Positions 24,801-34,209 of a stretch of 64,000 nt of DNA are shown here, in pieces (within the stretch, counting starts at the first letter, position 1; each line of letters opens with the position of its first letter). The translations under genes were made by a program, and so were the position numbers. The DNA comes from Streptomyces sp. R41 (GTDB taxonomy: Bacteria > Actinomycetota > Actinomycetes > Streptomycetales > Streptomycetaceae): the NCBI RefSeq assembly GCF_041053055.1, contig NZ_CP163443.1:1426001-1490000 (forward strand), read 5' to 3'. The notes under the pieces are model-generated. The model was given only the letters and a program-made list of their open reading frames with translations. It did not search any database and was not told the origin of the DNA.

Positions 24801-25379
24801 TCAGCTAGTCATTCGTCCCCACAGGGGCCCGACCCGCTCCCACTCCTCGTCCCACCGCTCCATACGCCGCCGTTCCAGCCGGCCACGGAGGAGCCGTCCT
24901 CCGACGAAGGGCACGCCCGCGGCGCTCACGCCGACCAGGACGCCGACCAGGGAGGCCCGCAGCCGGGCCTGGGAGGCGGTGGCGGGCCTGGTGACGAGGC
25001 GGCCGTCGGGGTCGGTCCACACGGTTACCGCGGTGCCCGCGGTGGTGCCGGCGAACACCCTCGCCTGGCCCGCGTGCGGCGACCCGTCCGCCGCGGTCCA
25101 GCGCACCTTCGCCCACACGAGGTCACCGCCGGTTTCCGTGGCGCTCCCGTCCGGCGCGTCCTCGGTGAGCAGGGCCGGGACGGAGCGCCACTCGGCGCGC
25201 TGCTGGGCGAGACCGTGTTCCACGGTCTGCGTGGCCGCCAGCCCGGCGAACACGCCGCCGAGCACGGTGAGCGCCCAGGCGACGAGCACGATCCAGGCCT
25301 CCAGGGCATCACTGCGTCGCCGCAGCGGGTTGCGCCGCCACCGCCACAGCCACACCTTCGGACCACGGAATGCCGCCAT
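24801..25379 (-). CDS. Two-helix membrane protein, Rv1733c-like
   Basis: About 192 residues from the ATG with GAGGAGG nine bases upstream. The layout is a basic N-terminus (WLWRWRRNPLRRRSD), a first helix (AWIVLVAWALTVLGGVFAGLAA), an extracytoplasmic domain of about 90 residues (VPALLTEDAPDGS to WTDPDGRLVTRPAT), and a second helix (LVGVLVGVSAAGVPFVGG) with a charged tail. This matches the Rv1733c family of actinobacterial membrane proteins; its function is unknown. It stands alone. Confidence 0.78.
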   Translation of the reverse strand: MAAFRGPKVWLWRWRRNPLRRRSDALEAWIVLVAWALTVLGGVFAGLAATQTVEHGLAQQRAEWRSVPALLTEDAPDGSATETGGDLVWAKVRWTAADGSPHAGQARVFAGTTAGTAVTVWTDPDGRLVTRPATASQARLRASLVGVLVGVSAAGVPFVGGRLLRGRLERRRMERWDEEWERVGPLWGRMTS

Positions 25380-25651
25380 CAATGGCATCCTCCTCACAAC
25401 CGCGCCGACCCGCCACATCTCCCTCCCATACGCGCTCGGCCCACCCGATGCTCACGCGGTGCCCCGCGACTCCCGCGCCCCGGCTGCCCCGGCGCCCCGC
25501 GGCCGAGTCCGCTGACTCCTTGCGAGAAGCCCGGCCGGGGCCCCGACACCACCGCCCTGACCTGCGTGAACGCCGCGCGCAGGGGTGACTGTCAGTGGCT
25601 GGGTGCAGACTGGCCCGTGTCTGAGACAACGACGTCGCGGAGGTGGTCGGC

Positions 25652-26737
25652 ATGGCCGACGTACTGCTCACCGTAGGCACTCGCAAGGGGCTCTTCATCG
25701 GTCGACGGCGCGGCGGCGCCTGGCAGTTCGACGAGAGTCCGTACTTCAACGCGCAGGCCGTGTACTCGGTCGCGATCGACACCCGGGGCGAGAGGCCGCG
25801 GCTGCTGGCCGGAGGGGACAGCGCGCACTGGGGCCCGTCCGTCTTCCACTCCGACGACCTGGGCCGGACGTGGACCGAACCGGCCAAGGCCGCCGTCAAG
25901 TTCCCCAAGGACACCGGCGCTTCGCTGGAGCGCGTGTGGCAGTTGCACCCGGCGGCCGCCGAACCGGACGTGGTGTACGCGGGCACGGAGCCGGCCGCGC
26001 TGTACCGCTCGGAGGACCGGGGCGAGTCCTTCGAGCTCGTCCGCCCGCTGTGGGAGCACCCCACCCGCTCACAGTGGGTGCCGGGCGGCGGCGGAGAGGG
26101 GCTGCACACCATCCTCACCGACCAGCGCGACCCGCGAGCCGTGACGGTCGCCGTCTCCACGGCCGGGGTGTTCCGCACCGACGACGGCGGCGCGAGCTGG
26201 GCTCCCTCCAACTCCGGTGTCTCCGCGGTGTTCCTGCCGGATCCGAACCCGGAGTTCGGCCAGTGCGTGCACAAGGTCGCGCGGGACGCGGCGAATCCGG
26301 ACCGGCTGTATCTGCAGAACCACTGGGGGGTGTACCGCAGCGACGACGCGGGCGGGCAGTGGACCGACATCGGCGAGGGGCTGCCGTCCACCTTCGGGTT
26401 CGCGGTCGCCGCGCATCCGCACCGCGGCGACACGGCGTACGTCTTCCCGATCAACGCCGACGCGGACCGGGTCCCGGCCGAACGGCGATGTCGCGTCTTC
26501 CGCACGGCGGACGCGGGCAAGAGCTGGGAGCCGCTCAGCGCCGGGCTGCCCGCCGAGGATCACTACGGCACGGTGCTGCGCGACGCGCTGTGGACGGACG
26601 GCGCGAACCCGGCGGGCGTGTACTTCGGCAACCGCAACGGCGAGGTGTACGCGTCGGCCGACGACGGCGACAGCTGGCAGCAGCTGGCCTCCCACCTGCC
26701 GGACGTGTTGTGCGTACGCGCCGCGGTCGTCGCCTGA
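25652..26737 (+). CDS. Beta-propeller protein of the BNR/sialidase-like type
   Basis: 361 residues from the ATG with GGAGG eight bases upstream. Asp-box motifs recur about every 50 residues: HSDDLGRTWTEP, RSEDRGESFELV, RTDDGGASWAPS, RSDDAGGQWTDI, RTADAGKSWEPL, ASADDGDSWQQL. Six blades fit a propeller like that of the VPS10/photosynthesis-assembly and sialidase folds. The catalytic Arg triad and Tyr of true sialidases are not evident, and there is no signal peptide, so an intracellular binding or unknown enzymatic role is more likely than glycosidase. Confidence 0.82.
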   Translation: MADVLLTVGTRKGLFIGRRRGGAWQFDESPYFNAQAVYSVAIDTRGERPRLLAGGDSAHWGPSVFHSDDLGRTWTEPAKAAVKFPKDTGASLERVWQLHPAAAEPDVVYAGTEPAALYRSEDRGESFELVRPLWEHPTRSQWVPGGGGEGLHTILTDQRDPRAVTVAVSTAGVFRTDDGGASWAPSNSGVSAVFLPDPNPEFGQCVHKVARDAANPDRLYLQNHWGVYRSDDAGGQWTDIGEGLPSTFGFAVAAHPHRGDTAYVFPINADADRVPAERRCRVFRTADAGKSWEPLSAGLPAEDHYGTVLRDALWTDGANPAGVYFGNRNGEVYASADDGDSWQQLASHLPDVLCVRAAVVA

Positions 26738-26911
26738 GGCCCGGAAGACGCCGGCAGACGCCATGTGGACTCCACCAGACCATTCGGAGGCTCCAACGGA
26801 GCATGAAACAGCGCACCTTGTCCCGGGGGCCGGCCGGTTCGTCAACGGATCGGTCATCCTCGGTCGCCCCACGGCCACCGGGTTGATCTCCGACGCCTGT
26901 ACGGCAGTAGG

Positions 26912-27598
26912 GTGACGCCCGTGGCACCACGACCGTTGCATGAAATCGTCGAACCGGGCTGGGCGAAAGCCCTGGAACCCGTGGCCGGACGGATCGCCGA
27001 GATGGGCGACTTCCTGCGCGCGGAGATCGCCGCGGGACGCACTTATCTCCCGGCGGGGGCGAATGTCCTGCGGGCCTTCCAGCAGCCCTTCGACGAGGTA
27101 CGCGTCCTCATCGTCGGGCAGGATCCGTATCCGACGCCGGGACACGCGGTGGGGCTGTCGTTCTCGGTCGCGCCGGACGTCCGTCCGCTGCCCGGCAGCC
27201 TTATCAACATCTTCCGCGAGCTCAACACCGACCTGGGGCTGTCCCAGCCGTCCAACGGCGACCTCACGCCGTGGACCCAGCAGGGCGTGCTCCTGCTCAA
27301 CAGGGCGCTCACCACGGCTCCGCGCAGCCCGGCGGCGCATCGCGGCAAGGGCTGGGAAGAGGTCACCGAGCAGGCGATCCGGGCGCTGGCCGCGCGAGGG
27401 CGTCCGCTGGTGTCGATCCTGTGGGGCCGCGACGCCCGCAATCTGCGTCCCCTCCTCGGCGACCTGCCCTCGGTGGAGTCCGCGCATCCCTCGCCCATGT
27501 CGGCGGACCGCGGCTTCTTCGGCTCCCGCCCCTTCAGCCGCGCCAACGACCTGCTGGCCAGGCAGGGAGCCGAGCCGGTGGACTGGCGCCTGCCGTGA
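26912..27598 (+). CDS. ung: Uracil-DNA glycosylase, family 1
   Basis: 228 residues, full length. The water-activating motif [13 protein letters not shown] (Asp71), the uracil-specificity stretch LLLNRALTT and the DNA-intercalation motif [18 protein letters not shown] are all present and intact. It removes uracil from DNA as the first step of base-excision repair. The start is GTG; another GTG three codons later is possible. The stop overlaps the next gene by GTGA, so the two are translationally coupled even though their functions look unrelated. Confidence 0.96.
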   Translation: MTPVAPRPLHEIVEPGWAKALEPVAGRIAEMGDFLRAEIAAGRTYLPAGANVLRAFQQPFDEVRVLIVGQDPYPTPGHAVGLSFSVAPDVRPLPGSLINIFRELNTDLGLSQPSNGDLTPWTQQGVLLLNRALTTAPRSPAAHRGKGWEEVTEQAIRALAARGRPLVSILWGRDARNLRPLLGDLPSVESAHPSPMSADRGFFGSRPFSRANDLLARQGAEPVDWRLP

Positions 27599-28581
27599 CC
27601 TCCGGCGGTGCGCTGCCCGGTGTGCTGGCCGTGGACTCGGGAGGGTCGGGGCTGCGCGCGGTGCTCGCCGTGCGGGGGGAGGCCTTCGGTGCCCCCCTGG
27701 CCTCGAAGGAACCGGTCCGCACGGGTCCGCGCGGCATCGACGCCGGGCATCTGCTGGAGCAACTGCTGCCGATGGCCCGGCAGTTGATGGCCGAGGCAAG
27801 GGTCGACGGGCTCGGGGCCTTCGCCATCGGAGCCGCGGGCCTGGCCACGCTCGGCGACGAGCTGCGCGCCGAGCTTCCGTCGGCGCTGGAGCGTGAACTC
27901 GGCGTGCGGCGGCTCGCGTTGGCCGCCGACGCGGTGACCGCGTACACGGGTGCGCTCGGCCATCGGCCGGGCGCGGTGATCGCCGCGGGCACCGGCATGA
28001 TCGCCATCGGCACCGATCTGACGAGCTGGCGCAGGGCCGACGGATGGGGCCATCTGCTCGGCGACTGCGGCGGCGGGGCATGGATCGGCCGCGCGGGTCT
28101 CGAGGCGGCCCTGCGGGCCTTCGACGGGCGCCGGGGCGGCTCGGCGGCGCTGCTGGTGCGCGCGGAGGAGATGTTCGGCCCGATATCGGAACTGCCGGGC
28201 ACGTTGTACCCGCGCACCGACCGGCCCGCCGTCCTCGCCTCCTTCGCCCCCGAGGTGGCCGCCTGCGCCGGGAGCGATCCGGTGGCGGCGGACGTCCTGC
28301 GCGCGGCCGCCCGGCACATGGCCGAGTCCGCGGCCGCGGTCTGCCCGGTCGGCGGCGAGGCCCAAGTCGCCGCCACCGGGGGTCTGTTCAAGATGGGTGA
28401 CGCCCTCCTCGTACCCCTGCGTGAGGAGCTGGCGCGGCACCTGCCGTACGCCCGGCAGGTGCCGGCCGCCGGTGACCCGTTGGACGGCGCCCTGCGCATC
28501 GCCGTCGACCTGGCGAAGGGCGAGCTCGTACTCCCTCGTGACCAGCGGATGTTGTACGTAGTGACTGAAAAGACGGATTGA
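27595..28581 (+). CDS. BadF/BadG-family ATPase, probable N-acetylglucosamine kinase
   Basis: 328 residues from the GTG overlapping the ung stop. It has the ASKHA fold: phosphate-1 motif [15 protein letters not shown], a connecting Asp ([12 protein letters not shown]), phosphate-2 loop [14 protein letters not shown] with [24 protein letters not shown], and adenosine motif [15 protein letters not shown]. These are typical of eukaryote-like GlcNAc kinases and their actinobacterial relatives. It would phosphorylate GlcNAc or a related amino sugar from cell-wall or chitin turnover. The exact sugar is not shown by the sequence. Confidence 0.85.
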   Translation: MTSGGALPGVLAVDSGGSGLRAVLAVRGEAFGAPLASKEPVRTGPRGIDAGHLLEQLLPMARQLMAEARVDGLGAFAIGAAGLATLGDELRAELPSALERELGVRRLALAADAVTAYTGALGHRPGAVIAAGTGMIAIGTDLTSWRRADGWGHLLGDCGGGAWIGRAGLEAALRAFDGRRGGSAALLVRAEEMFGPISELPGTLYPRTDRPAVLASFAPEVAACAGSDPVAADVLRAAARHMAESAAAVCPVGGEAQVAATGGLFKMGDALLVPLREELARHLPYARQVPAAGDPLDGALRIAVDLAKGELVLPRDQRMLYVVTEKTD

Positions 28582-28748
28582 TCCGCCCTGTCGGACAAGT
28601 GCAGTTGACGCACGCCGCCGGACGGATGGTCCCTCCATACTGATCGTTTCTGATCCTTACGTAACTCATCAGACAAAAGCGGACGGATACCGCTCACCTG
28701 CACCCTCCCCGAACAGGGGAGCCCAAGAAGCCAGTAACATGCGGCGCC

Positions 28749-29672
28749 ATGAGCTCCCCCACTGGGCCCGCGTCCGGCCTGCCAGTACGAATGCCGCGAC
28801 CCCGCCAGCCCGGGCGGCACCGCCGTCCGGAACCCCTGGCGGCTCCCGAGGGCGCGCCCGCGCTCGTCCTCGCGGTGCCGGGCACCCCCAGCGCGGCCAC
28901 GCGCAGCCTCGCCGAGGAGGTCGTGAGCATCGCGCGCTCCGAGCTCCCCGGCCTCGACGCCCGGATCGGGTACCTCGACGGGGACGACGCCGAGTTCCCC
29001 ACGCTGCAGTCCGTGCTGACGCACGCCGCCGAGGAGCGGGTCGCGCGCTTCGAGCAGGCCCGCGCCGCCGGAGCGGACGTGTCCGAGCCCGACGGCCCCG
29101 TCGCCATCGTGGTGCCGCTGCTCGCCGGCCCGGACAACGCGCTGCTGCGCCGGGTCCGCCAGGCCGTCATGGACAGCCGTGTCGCGGCCGATCTGACCGA
29201 TGTGCTCGGCCCGCACCCGCTGCTCGCCGAGGCGCTGCATGTGCGCCTGTCCGAGGCGGGTCTGGCCCGTGCCGACCGCGCCCGGCTGTTCACCGTGGCG
29301 ACCGCCGCGGACGGCATCATCCTCGCCTCTGTGGGCGGCGAGGAGGCCGTGCAGGCGGCCGGGATCACCGGCATGCTGCTCGCCGCGCGGCTCGCCGTGC
29401 CGGTGATGGCGGCGGCGCTCGACGAGGAGGGCGCGATCGCGGCCACCGCCGAGCAGCTGCGCGGCTCGGGCTCCCAGCAGCTCGCGCTCGCGCCGTACCT
29501 GATCGGTCCGGAGCTCGACGCGGGGCTGCTCGACGCGGCCGCCAAGGAGGCGGGCTGCTCCGCCGCCGAGGCGCTCGGACCGTACCCGGCGATCGGCAAG
29601 CTCGCGCTGGCCAAGTACACGACGGCGCTGGGCATCGCCCCGCAGCAGCCTCAGGGCGCGCCGGTCCGCTAG
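28749..29672 (+). CDS. CbiX/sirohydrochlorin-chelatase-like protein with degenerate metal site
   Basis: 307 residues. A Pro/Arg-rich N-terminus leads into two chelatase-like half domains (ALVLAVPGTPSAATRSLAEEVV and, from residue 170, LGPHPLLAEALHVRL with ILASVGGEEAVQAAGITGMLLAARL). The family normally begins AHGSR and has a second His in APGYH or LLGPGFH. Here these read AVPGTP, LLAGPDN and LIGPELD, so the canonical metal-inserting His are missing. It may have lost chelatase activity and serve as a tetrapyrrole or metal-binding protein. There is no sirohaem or cobalamin gene nearby. The start is uncertain, with a weak ribosome site. Confidence 0.78.
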   Translation: MSSPTGPASGLPVRMPRPRQPGRHRRPEPLAAPEGAPALVLAVPGTPSAATRSLAEEVVSIARSELPGLDARIGYLDGDDAEFPTLQSVLTHAAEERVARFEQARAAGADVSEPDGPVAIVVPLLAGPDNALLRRVRQAVMDSRVAADLTDVLGPHPLLAEALHVRLSEAGLARADRARLFTVATAADGIILASVGGEEAVQAAGITGMLLAARLAVPVMAAALDEEGAIAATAEQLRGSGSQQLALAPYLIGPELDAGLLDAAAKEAGCSAAEALGPYPAIGKLALAKYTTALGIAPQQPQGAPVR

Positions 29673-29700
29673 CCGCCCGGCGCACCAGTACCAGGACGTC

Positions 29701-29737
29701 GACGGGGCCCGCTCCTCCGAGAGGAGCGGGCCCCGTC
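29701..29737. terminator. Perfect 17-bp bidirectional terminator
   Basis: GACGGGGCCCGCTCCTC and its exact complement flank a CGA loop, between the convergent CbiX-like and lactonase genes. Confidence 0.93.
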
Positions 29738-29758
29738 GGCGTACGACGCCGGCCGAGG

Positions 29759-30805
29759 TCAGCCGAAGACCACGCAGGACGCGGCCGGAGCCTCGACCGA
29801 GCCGCCCCGTCGTGGCATGCCCGTGTCCGGATCGACCACGAACCAGGTCACGTCGCCGGACCGCTCGTTCGCGGCGTACAGGTAACGGCCCGACGGGTCG
29901 AGGGCCAGCGCGCGCGGCCAGGTGCCGCCGCAGGGCACCGTGGCGATCAGCCGCAGCCCCTCGCCGACCGCGTCGGGCGTGAGCACGGAGACGACGTCCT
30001 GGCCCCGTGTGGCGGTCCATACGAAGCGGCCGTCGGGCGACACGACGATGCCCGAGGGGTACGCGTCGCCTTTCGGGACGCCCGACAGCACCGGTGTCTC
30101 GCCGACCGGACGCAGCCCGCCCTCGGCGGCGTCCCAGCGGCAGACCGTGACGGTGGGCGCGAGTTCGTTGAGGACGTACGCGTGTTCGCCGCGCGGATGG
30201 AAGGCGAGGTGGCGGGGCCCGGAGCCGGGGCGCAGCGCGATCTCCCGGTGCAGCGCGAGCGTTCCGCCGTCCAGCGCGCACACGCGTACGGAGTCCGTGC
30301 CGAGGTCGACGCTGACCGCCCAGCGGCCGCTCGGGTCGGGCTGGACCTGGTGGGCGTGCGGCCCCTGCTGGCGTGGGGTGTGCGGGCCCGAGCCGGTGTG
30401 CTGGAGCACGCTGGAGGCGGCACCCGCGAGCCCGCCGCCGGGGCGGACGGGCACGGCGGTGACGCTGCCGGAGCCGTAGTTGGCGGTCAGGACGTGTCCG
30501 GCGAAGACGCTGAGGTGCGTGGGGCCGCTGCCGCCTACCGGCACGGGCGCCCCGGTCAGTTCCGGCTTGTCGCCGCGCACACGGTACGCGGCCACCGCGC
30601 CGTCGGCCGTCTCGCTGACCGCGTAGAGCATGTCCCGCTCGGGCGACAGGGCGAGGTACGCGGGGTCGGGAACGCCGTCCACCGCGCTCAGGACGGTCAG
30701 CGCGCCGCTGCCCGGGTCCACGGCCGCGGTGAGGACACCGAGGCCTCCCGCCGCCGTGAACGAGCCGATGAACGCCCGTTGTTGCCGCCTGCCGCCGTCT
30801 GCCAC
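29759..30805 (-). CDS. pgl: Lactonase-family beta-propeller (6-phosphogluconolactonase Pgl type)
   Basis: 348 residues of a seven-bladed propeller of the YbhE/Pgl family. It shows the signatures LTANYGSGSVTAVPV, GPHAHQVQPDPSGRWAVSVDLG, GSGPRHLAFHPRGEHAYVLNEL and WPRALALDPSGRYLYAANERSG. The family hydrolyses 6-phosphogluconolactone in the pentose-phosphate route, but many members have other or unknown lactones as substrates. There is no signal peptide. It lies 114 bases downstream of the nitric oxide synthase gene on the same strand and may be co-transcribed with it. Confidence 0.88.
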   Translation of the reverse strand: MADGGRRQQRAFIGSFTAAGGLGVLTAAVDPGSGALTVLSAVDGVPDPAYLALSPERDMLYAVSETADGAVAAYRVRGDKPELTGAPVPVGGSGPTHLSVFAGHVLTANYGSGSVTAVPVRPGGGLAGAASSVLQHTGSGPHTPRQQGPHAHQVQPDPSGRWAVSVDLGTDSVRVCALDGGTLALHREIALRPGSGPRHLAFHPRGEHAYVLNELAPTVTVCRWDAAEGGLRPVGETPVLSGVPKGDAYPSGIVVSPDGRFVWTATRGQDVVSVLTPDAVGEGLRLIATVPCGGTWPRALALDPSGRYLYAANERSGDVTWFVVDPDTGMPRRGGSVEAPAASCVVFG

Positions 30806-30919
30806 TGCTGTCCCCTCTCGGTCCCGCGCCGTTCGGGGCGACGGTAGCAGTCGAAGATCGGCGGTCTAGACCAAGACGGCTGTCCGGGGACGGTGTCCTG
30901 GAGCGGTGTCCGACCGACC

Positions 30920-32293
30920 CTAGAGCAGGGCCGCGCCCCGCGCCCGTTCGAGTGCCTCCGGGTGGTGAACATACGCGGGGCGCCGCTCCACGGCCTCGTA
31001 CGTGCGGTGGAAGACGGGGGTGGCGCTGCCGGAGATGGGCGGCACGATCCACGACCAGTCCGCGCCGACCCGGCGGCCCTTGCGCTCCTCGCGGCCGAGG
31101 TGGGCGAGGAAGCGCCGGGACTCGGTGTGGTGGTCGGTGACCGTGACGCCCGCGCGGTCGAAGGAGTGCAGGACGGAGCGGTTGAGTTCGACGAGCGCGC
31201 GGTCCTTCCACAGGGAGCGGTCGGTGCGGGTGTCGAGGCCGAGGTGGTCGGCGATGTAGGGCAGGAGGTCGTAGCGATCGGTGTCGGCGAGGTTGCGGGC
31301 GCCGATCTCCGTGCCCATGTACCAGCCGTTGAAGGGGGCCGCCGGGTAGCAGACGCCGCCGATCTCCAGGCACATGTTGGCGAGCGCCGGGACCGCGTGC
31401 CAGCGCAGTCCGAGCGCGCGCCACCAGGTGTACTCGGGGTGCGCGAGCTGCACTTCGAGCACCGCGTCGTCCGGCAGCGCGAACCAGCGGGGCTTGTCGT
31501 CGGCGCCCTGGATCACCAGCGGCAGTACGTCGAAGGGGGTGCCCGGGCCGCCGGGCCAGCCGAGCCGCTGGGCGAGCGCGGTGAGGCCCGCGTTGCGCGG
31601 GTCGCCGGTCACGCCGCCGTCCGGGCGGGCGTAGCCCGCGTACCGGACGAGCTGTTCGTTCCAGATCCTGGGACCGGGGCGGTCCGGCGCGTCGGGCGCG
31701 AAGACCGTGATCAGCGCCCGGATCCGGCCGTCGCGGGTCGCCTCCCGCAGATGGTCCGCCGACGCCTGCGCGACGTCCTCCGGGTCCCGCACGTCCCTGC
31801 GGTCCCGCACGCACAAGGAGTGCCAGTACAGCCGCCCTATGCACCGGTTGGCGTTGCGCCACGCGACGCGCGCGCCGAAGACGAGTTCCTCCGTGGTGTG
31901 CCGATACGTCCCCGTGTCCGCGATCTCCGCGCGCACGGCGGCGATCCGGCGGGCCGGGTCGCCGAGGCGCTCCTCGGTGTGCTGGAGGGTGAGGAACTCG
32001 GTGGCGGCGTGGAGGAGTTCGTGCGGGGCGGGTGCGCGGCCGGAGCGGTGCGCGCCGTGAGCCGCGGGGGTGCCGCCGCCGATCAGCTGTCCCCTGAGGC
32101 CCGGAGTCCGGGTCACGGCGTCGGCGCCGACCTGCGCGTACGGTGCCCTGGGGGACGTACCGTCCCGCCCGCGGCCGGCCGGAACCCGGTCCAGCCAGCC
32201 GCCCGGTCCTTCGCCCCCGAAGGCCGGGCACCCCGCGTCCGCGTCGTCGGCCCAGCGCTCTGCGCGTCCGGTTCTGCGAGGGAAGTCCCGCAT
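30920..32293 (-). CDS. nos: Bacterial nitric oxide synthase oxygenase
   Basis: 457 residues. Residues 95-457 are the NOS oxygenase domain: heme-ligand Cys151 in RVAWRNANRCIGRLYW, then GTPFDVLPLVIQ, WRALGLRWHAVPALANMCLEIG, the arginine-binding Glu in FNGWYMGTEIGARNLAD, and ADWSWIVPPISGSATPVFH. No reductase domain is attached, as in other bacterial NOS, so electrons come from cellular flavodoxins or ferredoxin reductases. It makes nitric oxide from arginine. The first 90 residues are low-complexity, so the true start may be internal. In plant-pathogenic Streptomyces a NOS (TxtD) supplies NO for thaxtomin; no thaxtomin genes are seen here. Confidence 0.96.
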   Translation of the reverse strand: MRDFPRRTGRAERWADDADAGCPAFGGEGPGGWLDRVPAGRGRDGTSPRAPYAQVGADAVTRTPGLRGQLIGGGTPAAHGAHRSGRAPAPHELLHAATEFLTLQHTEERLGDPARRIAAVRAEIADTGTYRHTTEELVFGARVAWRNANRCIGRLYWHSLCVRDRRDVRDPEDVAQASADHLREATRDGRIRALITVFAPDAPDRPGPRIWNEQLVRYAGYARPDGGVTGDPRNAGLTALAQRLGWPGGPGTPFDVLPLVIQGADDKPRWFALPDDAVLEVQLAHPEYTWWRALGLRWHAVPALANMCLEIGGVCYPAAPFNGWYMGTEIGARNLADTDRYDLLPYIADHLGLDTRTDRSLWKDRALVELNRSVLHSFDRAGVTVTDHHTESRRFLAHLGREERKGRRVGADWSWIVPPISGSATPVFHRTYEAVERRPAYVHHPEALERARGAALL

Positions 32294-32316
32294 GGTGCCA
32301 CCCCCAAGCGAATCGG

Positions 32317-32346
32317 CCCGCGGGCCGCTCCCGCACGGCCCGCGGG
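32317..32346 (-). terminator. Hairpin between the FUSC gene and nos
   Basis: CCCGCGGGCC pairs with GGCCCGCGGG over a 10-base loop, about 25 bases before the nos start and 130 bases past the FUSC stop. It could end the FUSC transcript or fold in the nos leader. Confidence 0.55.
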
Positions 32347-32475
32347 TTCCGTGCGTCTGATAGCCGCGGGGTTACCCGGCAGGTGCGGTGATCCACCCTC
32401 TAGGTGGCCGGTAAAAGCGCCTCATTCCGGCACCTGGTGTCCAGGCGCCGACGTCAGACGCTCGGCGCGGAAGCG

Positions 32476-34035
32476 TCAGGCGCTCATCAGCCGTGAGCCG
32501 CGCAGGGGCGTGGCCAGCGCGACGAGCGCGCGCTCCAGGCCGTGGAGGTGGGCGAGCGCCTGCTCGGCGCCGGGGTGGTGGCCCTGGGCGGCCTGATGGG
32601 CCGTGAGGGCGCGTTCCGGCACGGCGCCGACCAGGGTCTCCACCGCCGTCTCGACGCGTCGGCATGCGGCGGTGAGGCGGGCGTCGTGCGAGGCGTCCGG
32701 GTCGGCGGCGACGGCCGCGAGACCGCGTGCCTCGCGGGCGCAGTCGTCGAGCAGGGCGAGGACCTGGCGGGCCCTGGCCTTGCGCGCCCGCATCGGGTTG
32801 AGCGGATGCACCAGGGGCGCGAGCGCCATGCGTACGCGCCCCAGAAGTGCTTCGAGCTCCGCCGCGCGCGGCGCGGGGTCGGCCCGGTCGTCGCCGGCGA
32901 GCCTCCTGGCCGCCGCCGCGGTGCAGCCGTGCACCGCGTGCAGCGCCCGCCCGACCCACCGGTCGGTGACCGCGTGTGTGGTGATGGGCAGGATCAGCGC
33001 GACGGCGAGCGCGGCGCCGAGCGCGCCGACGCCGGTCTCGGCGAGCCGGAGGCCGAGCAGCCCGGGGTGCAGCACGCCGAGCAGCCCGTACAGCAGGCCC
33101 GCCATCACGGTGACGAAGAACATCATCCAGCTGTACGAGGGCGCGGCCGTGTAGAAGATCCCGAAGACGCAGACCGCGACGAGCGCGGCGGTGGGTGCCG
33201 GGGCACCGTGCAGCGGTACGGCGATCAGCAGGCCGGCCACGATGCCGGTGACCGTGCCGACGACGCGCCGGAAGCCGCGGATGAGTGTCTCTCCGCGCGA
33301 GGCGGTGTTCACGAAGATCCACCAGGCGGTGCCGACGGCCCAGTACCAGCGGTCGTGCGAGAGCAACTGGCCCGCGGAGAGGGCGAAGGCGCAGGCGGCC
33401 GTGGCCTGGAACGCCTGGCGGGTCGCGGGGCGCGCGAGCCCGCGTCCGTCGAGCGGCGCCGGCGCCGGCGCGGCGGGCAGCGGGGTGCGCCGCTCGATGC
33501 ACCACGCGCCGAAGCGCACCACCGAGGACGCCGCCAGCGACAGAGCGAGGGCCGCGTACAGCTGCGGGAGCTGGCCGGGGACGGCGTGCAGGAACTGCGT
33601 GGTGAAGAACATCATGAACGCGAAGATGCCGAGCGCATGCCCGCGCGGACCCCAGCGGCGGGCGTACACCCCGCAGAAGATCACCGCGAGCCAGGTCCCG
33701 TCGCGCAGCGGCGGCATCCCGTGCAGGGCGGTCGCGAGCGCGAGGACCGGAAGGCCCACCACGGGCAGCAGGGCGGTGGTGAGGGCCTGGCCGCGCACGG
33801 TCGGGTCGCCGACCGTGAACAGCGCGAGGAGCGCCGCGAGCCCGCCCGTGATGGACGCGGGAAGTGAGAGCCCGGCCAGCTCGGACAAAGTCACCGCGAG
33901 GCCTATGCCGAGGACCGCCCGCAGCGAGACCCGCAGCCGGAACAGTCCCGGATCCGGAGCCATGAACATCTTCTTCACCGTCGGCGGCCCGCCCCCATTT
34001 CGCTCTTGAACTTCGTGGTCCGAGGACCTCGACAC
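32476..34035 (-). CDS. FUSC-family (aromatic-acid-exporter-like) membrane protein
   Basis: 519 residues. Two sets of four to six membrane helices (VSLRAVLGIGLAVTLSELAGL onward, and AFQATAACAFALSAGQLL onward) flank a short loop. The family signature HDRWYWAVGTAWWIFVNTASRGETLIRGFRRVVGTVTGIVAG is intact. A C-terminal helical cytoplasmic domain (residues 370-510) follows. FUSC/ArAE proteins export aromatic acids or similar amphipathic compounds. The first 25 residues have no ribosome-site support, so a later start (MKKMFMAPD region) is possible. It is divergent from an Lrp-type regulator that probably controls it. Confidence 0.87.
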   Translation of the reverse strand: MSRSSDHEVQERNGGGPPTVKKMFMAPDPGLFRLRVSLRAVLGIGLAVTLSELAGLSLPASITGGLAALLALFTVGDPTVRGQALTTALLPVVGLPVLALATALHGMPPLRDGTWLAVIFCGVYARRWGPRGHALGIFAFMMFFTTQFLHAVPGQLPQLYAALALSLAASSVVRFGAWCIERRTPLPAAPAPAPLDGRGLARPATRQAFQATAACAFALSAGQLLSHDRWYWAVGTAWWIFVNTASRGETLIRGFRRVVGTVTGIVAGLLIAVPLHGAPAPTAALVAVCVFGIFYTAAPSYSWMMFFVTVMAGLLYGLLGVLHPGLLGLRLAETGVGALGAALAVALILPITTHAVTDRWVGRALHAVHGCTAAAARRLAGDDRADPAPRAAELEALLGRVRMALAPLVHPLNPMRARKARARQVLALLDDCAREARGLAAVAADPDASHDARLTAACRRVETAVETLVGAVPERALTAHQAAQGHHPGAEQALAHLHGLERALVALATPLRGSRLMSA

Positions 34036-34126
34036 ATGCGTATGGCGCCGCGGGTCCGGTACGGCGTCCTTGCCGTCCGGCGCTGCGCAGCGCCATCAAT
34101 ACAGACAAGGTAAGCGGGAGACGGGA

Positions 34127-34161
34127 AATGGCTCAACAGGCTCGGTCATGGCTGAGCCATT
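34127..34161. promoter_or_regulatory. Inverted repeat in the FUSC/lrp divergent promoter
   Basis: AATGGCTCA and TGAGCCATT form a perfect 9-bp inverted repeat with 17 bases between, 49 bases before the Lrp start. The spacing would place the half-sites two and a half turns apart. It fits an operator of the adjoining Lrp-type regulator. Confidence 0.6.
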
Positions 34162-34209
34162 GGTACAGTCAGAGGTGATCCCCTCACGCGGCAGGGAGGC
34201 CAACGGACC

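Noticed and set aside
24108..25676. Plus-strand open frame of 522 codons
   Set aside because: Crosses the terminator and runs antisense to the membrane protein gene at 24801; composition is non-protein-like.
27534..32396. A minus-strand open frame of about 1620 codons
   Set aside because: It lies opposite or out of frame with well-recognised genes (kinase, CbiX, lactonase, NO synthase). Its composition is Arg/Pro/Gly-rich shadow sequence caused by high GC.
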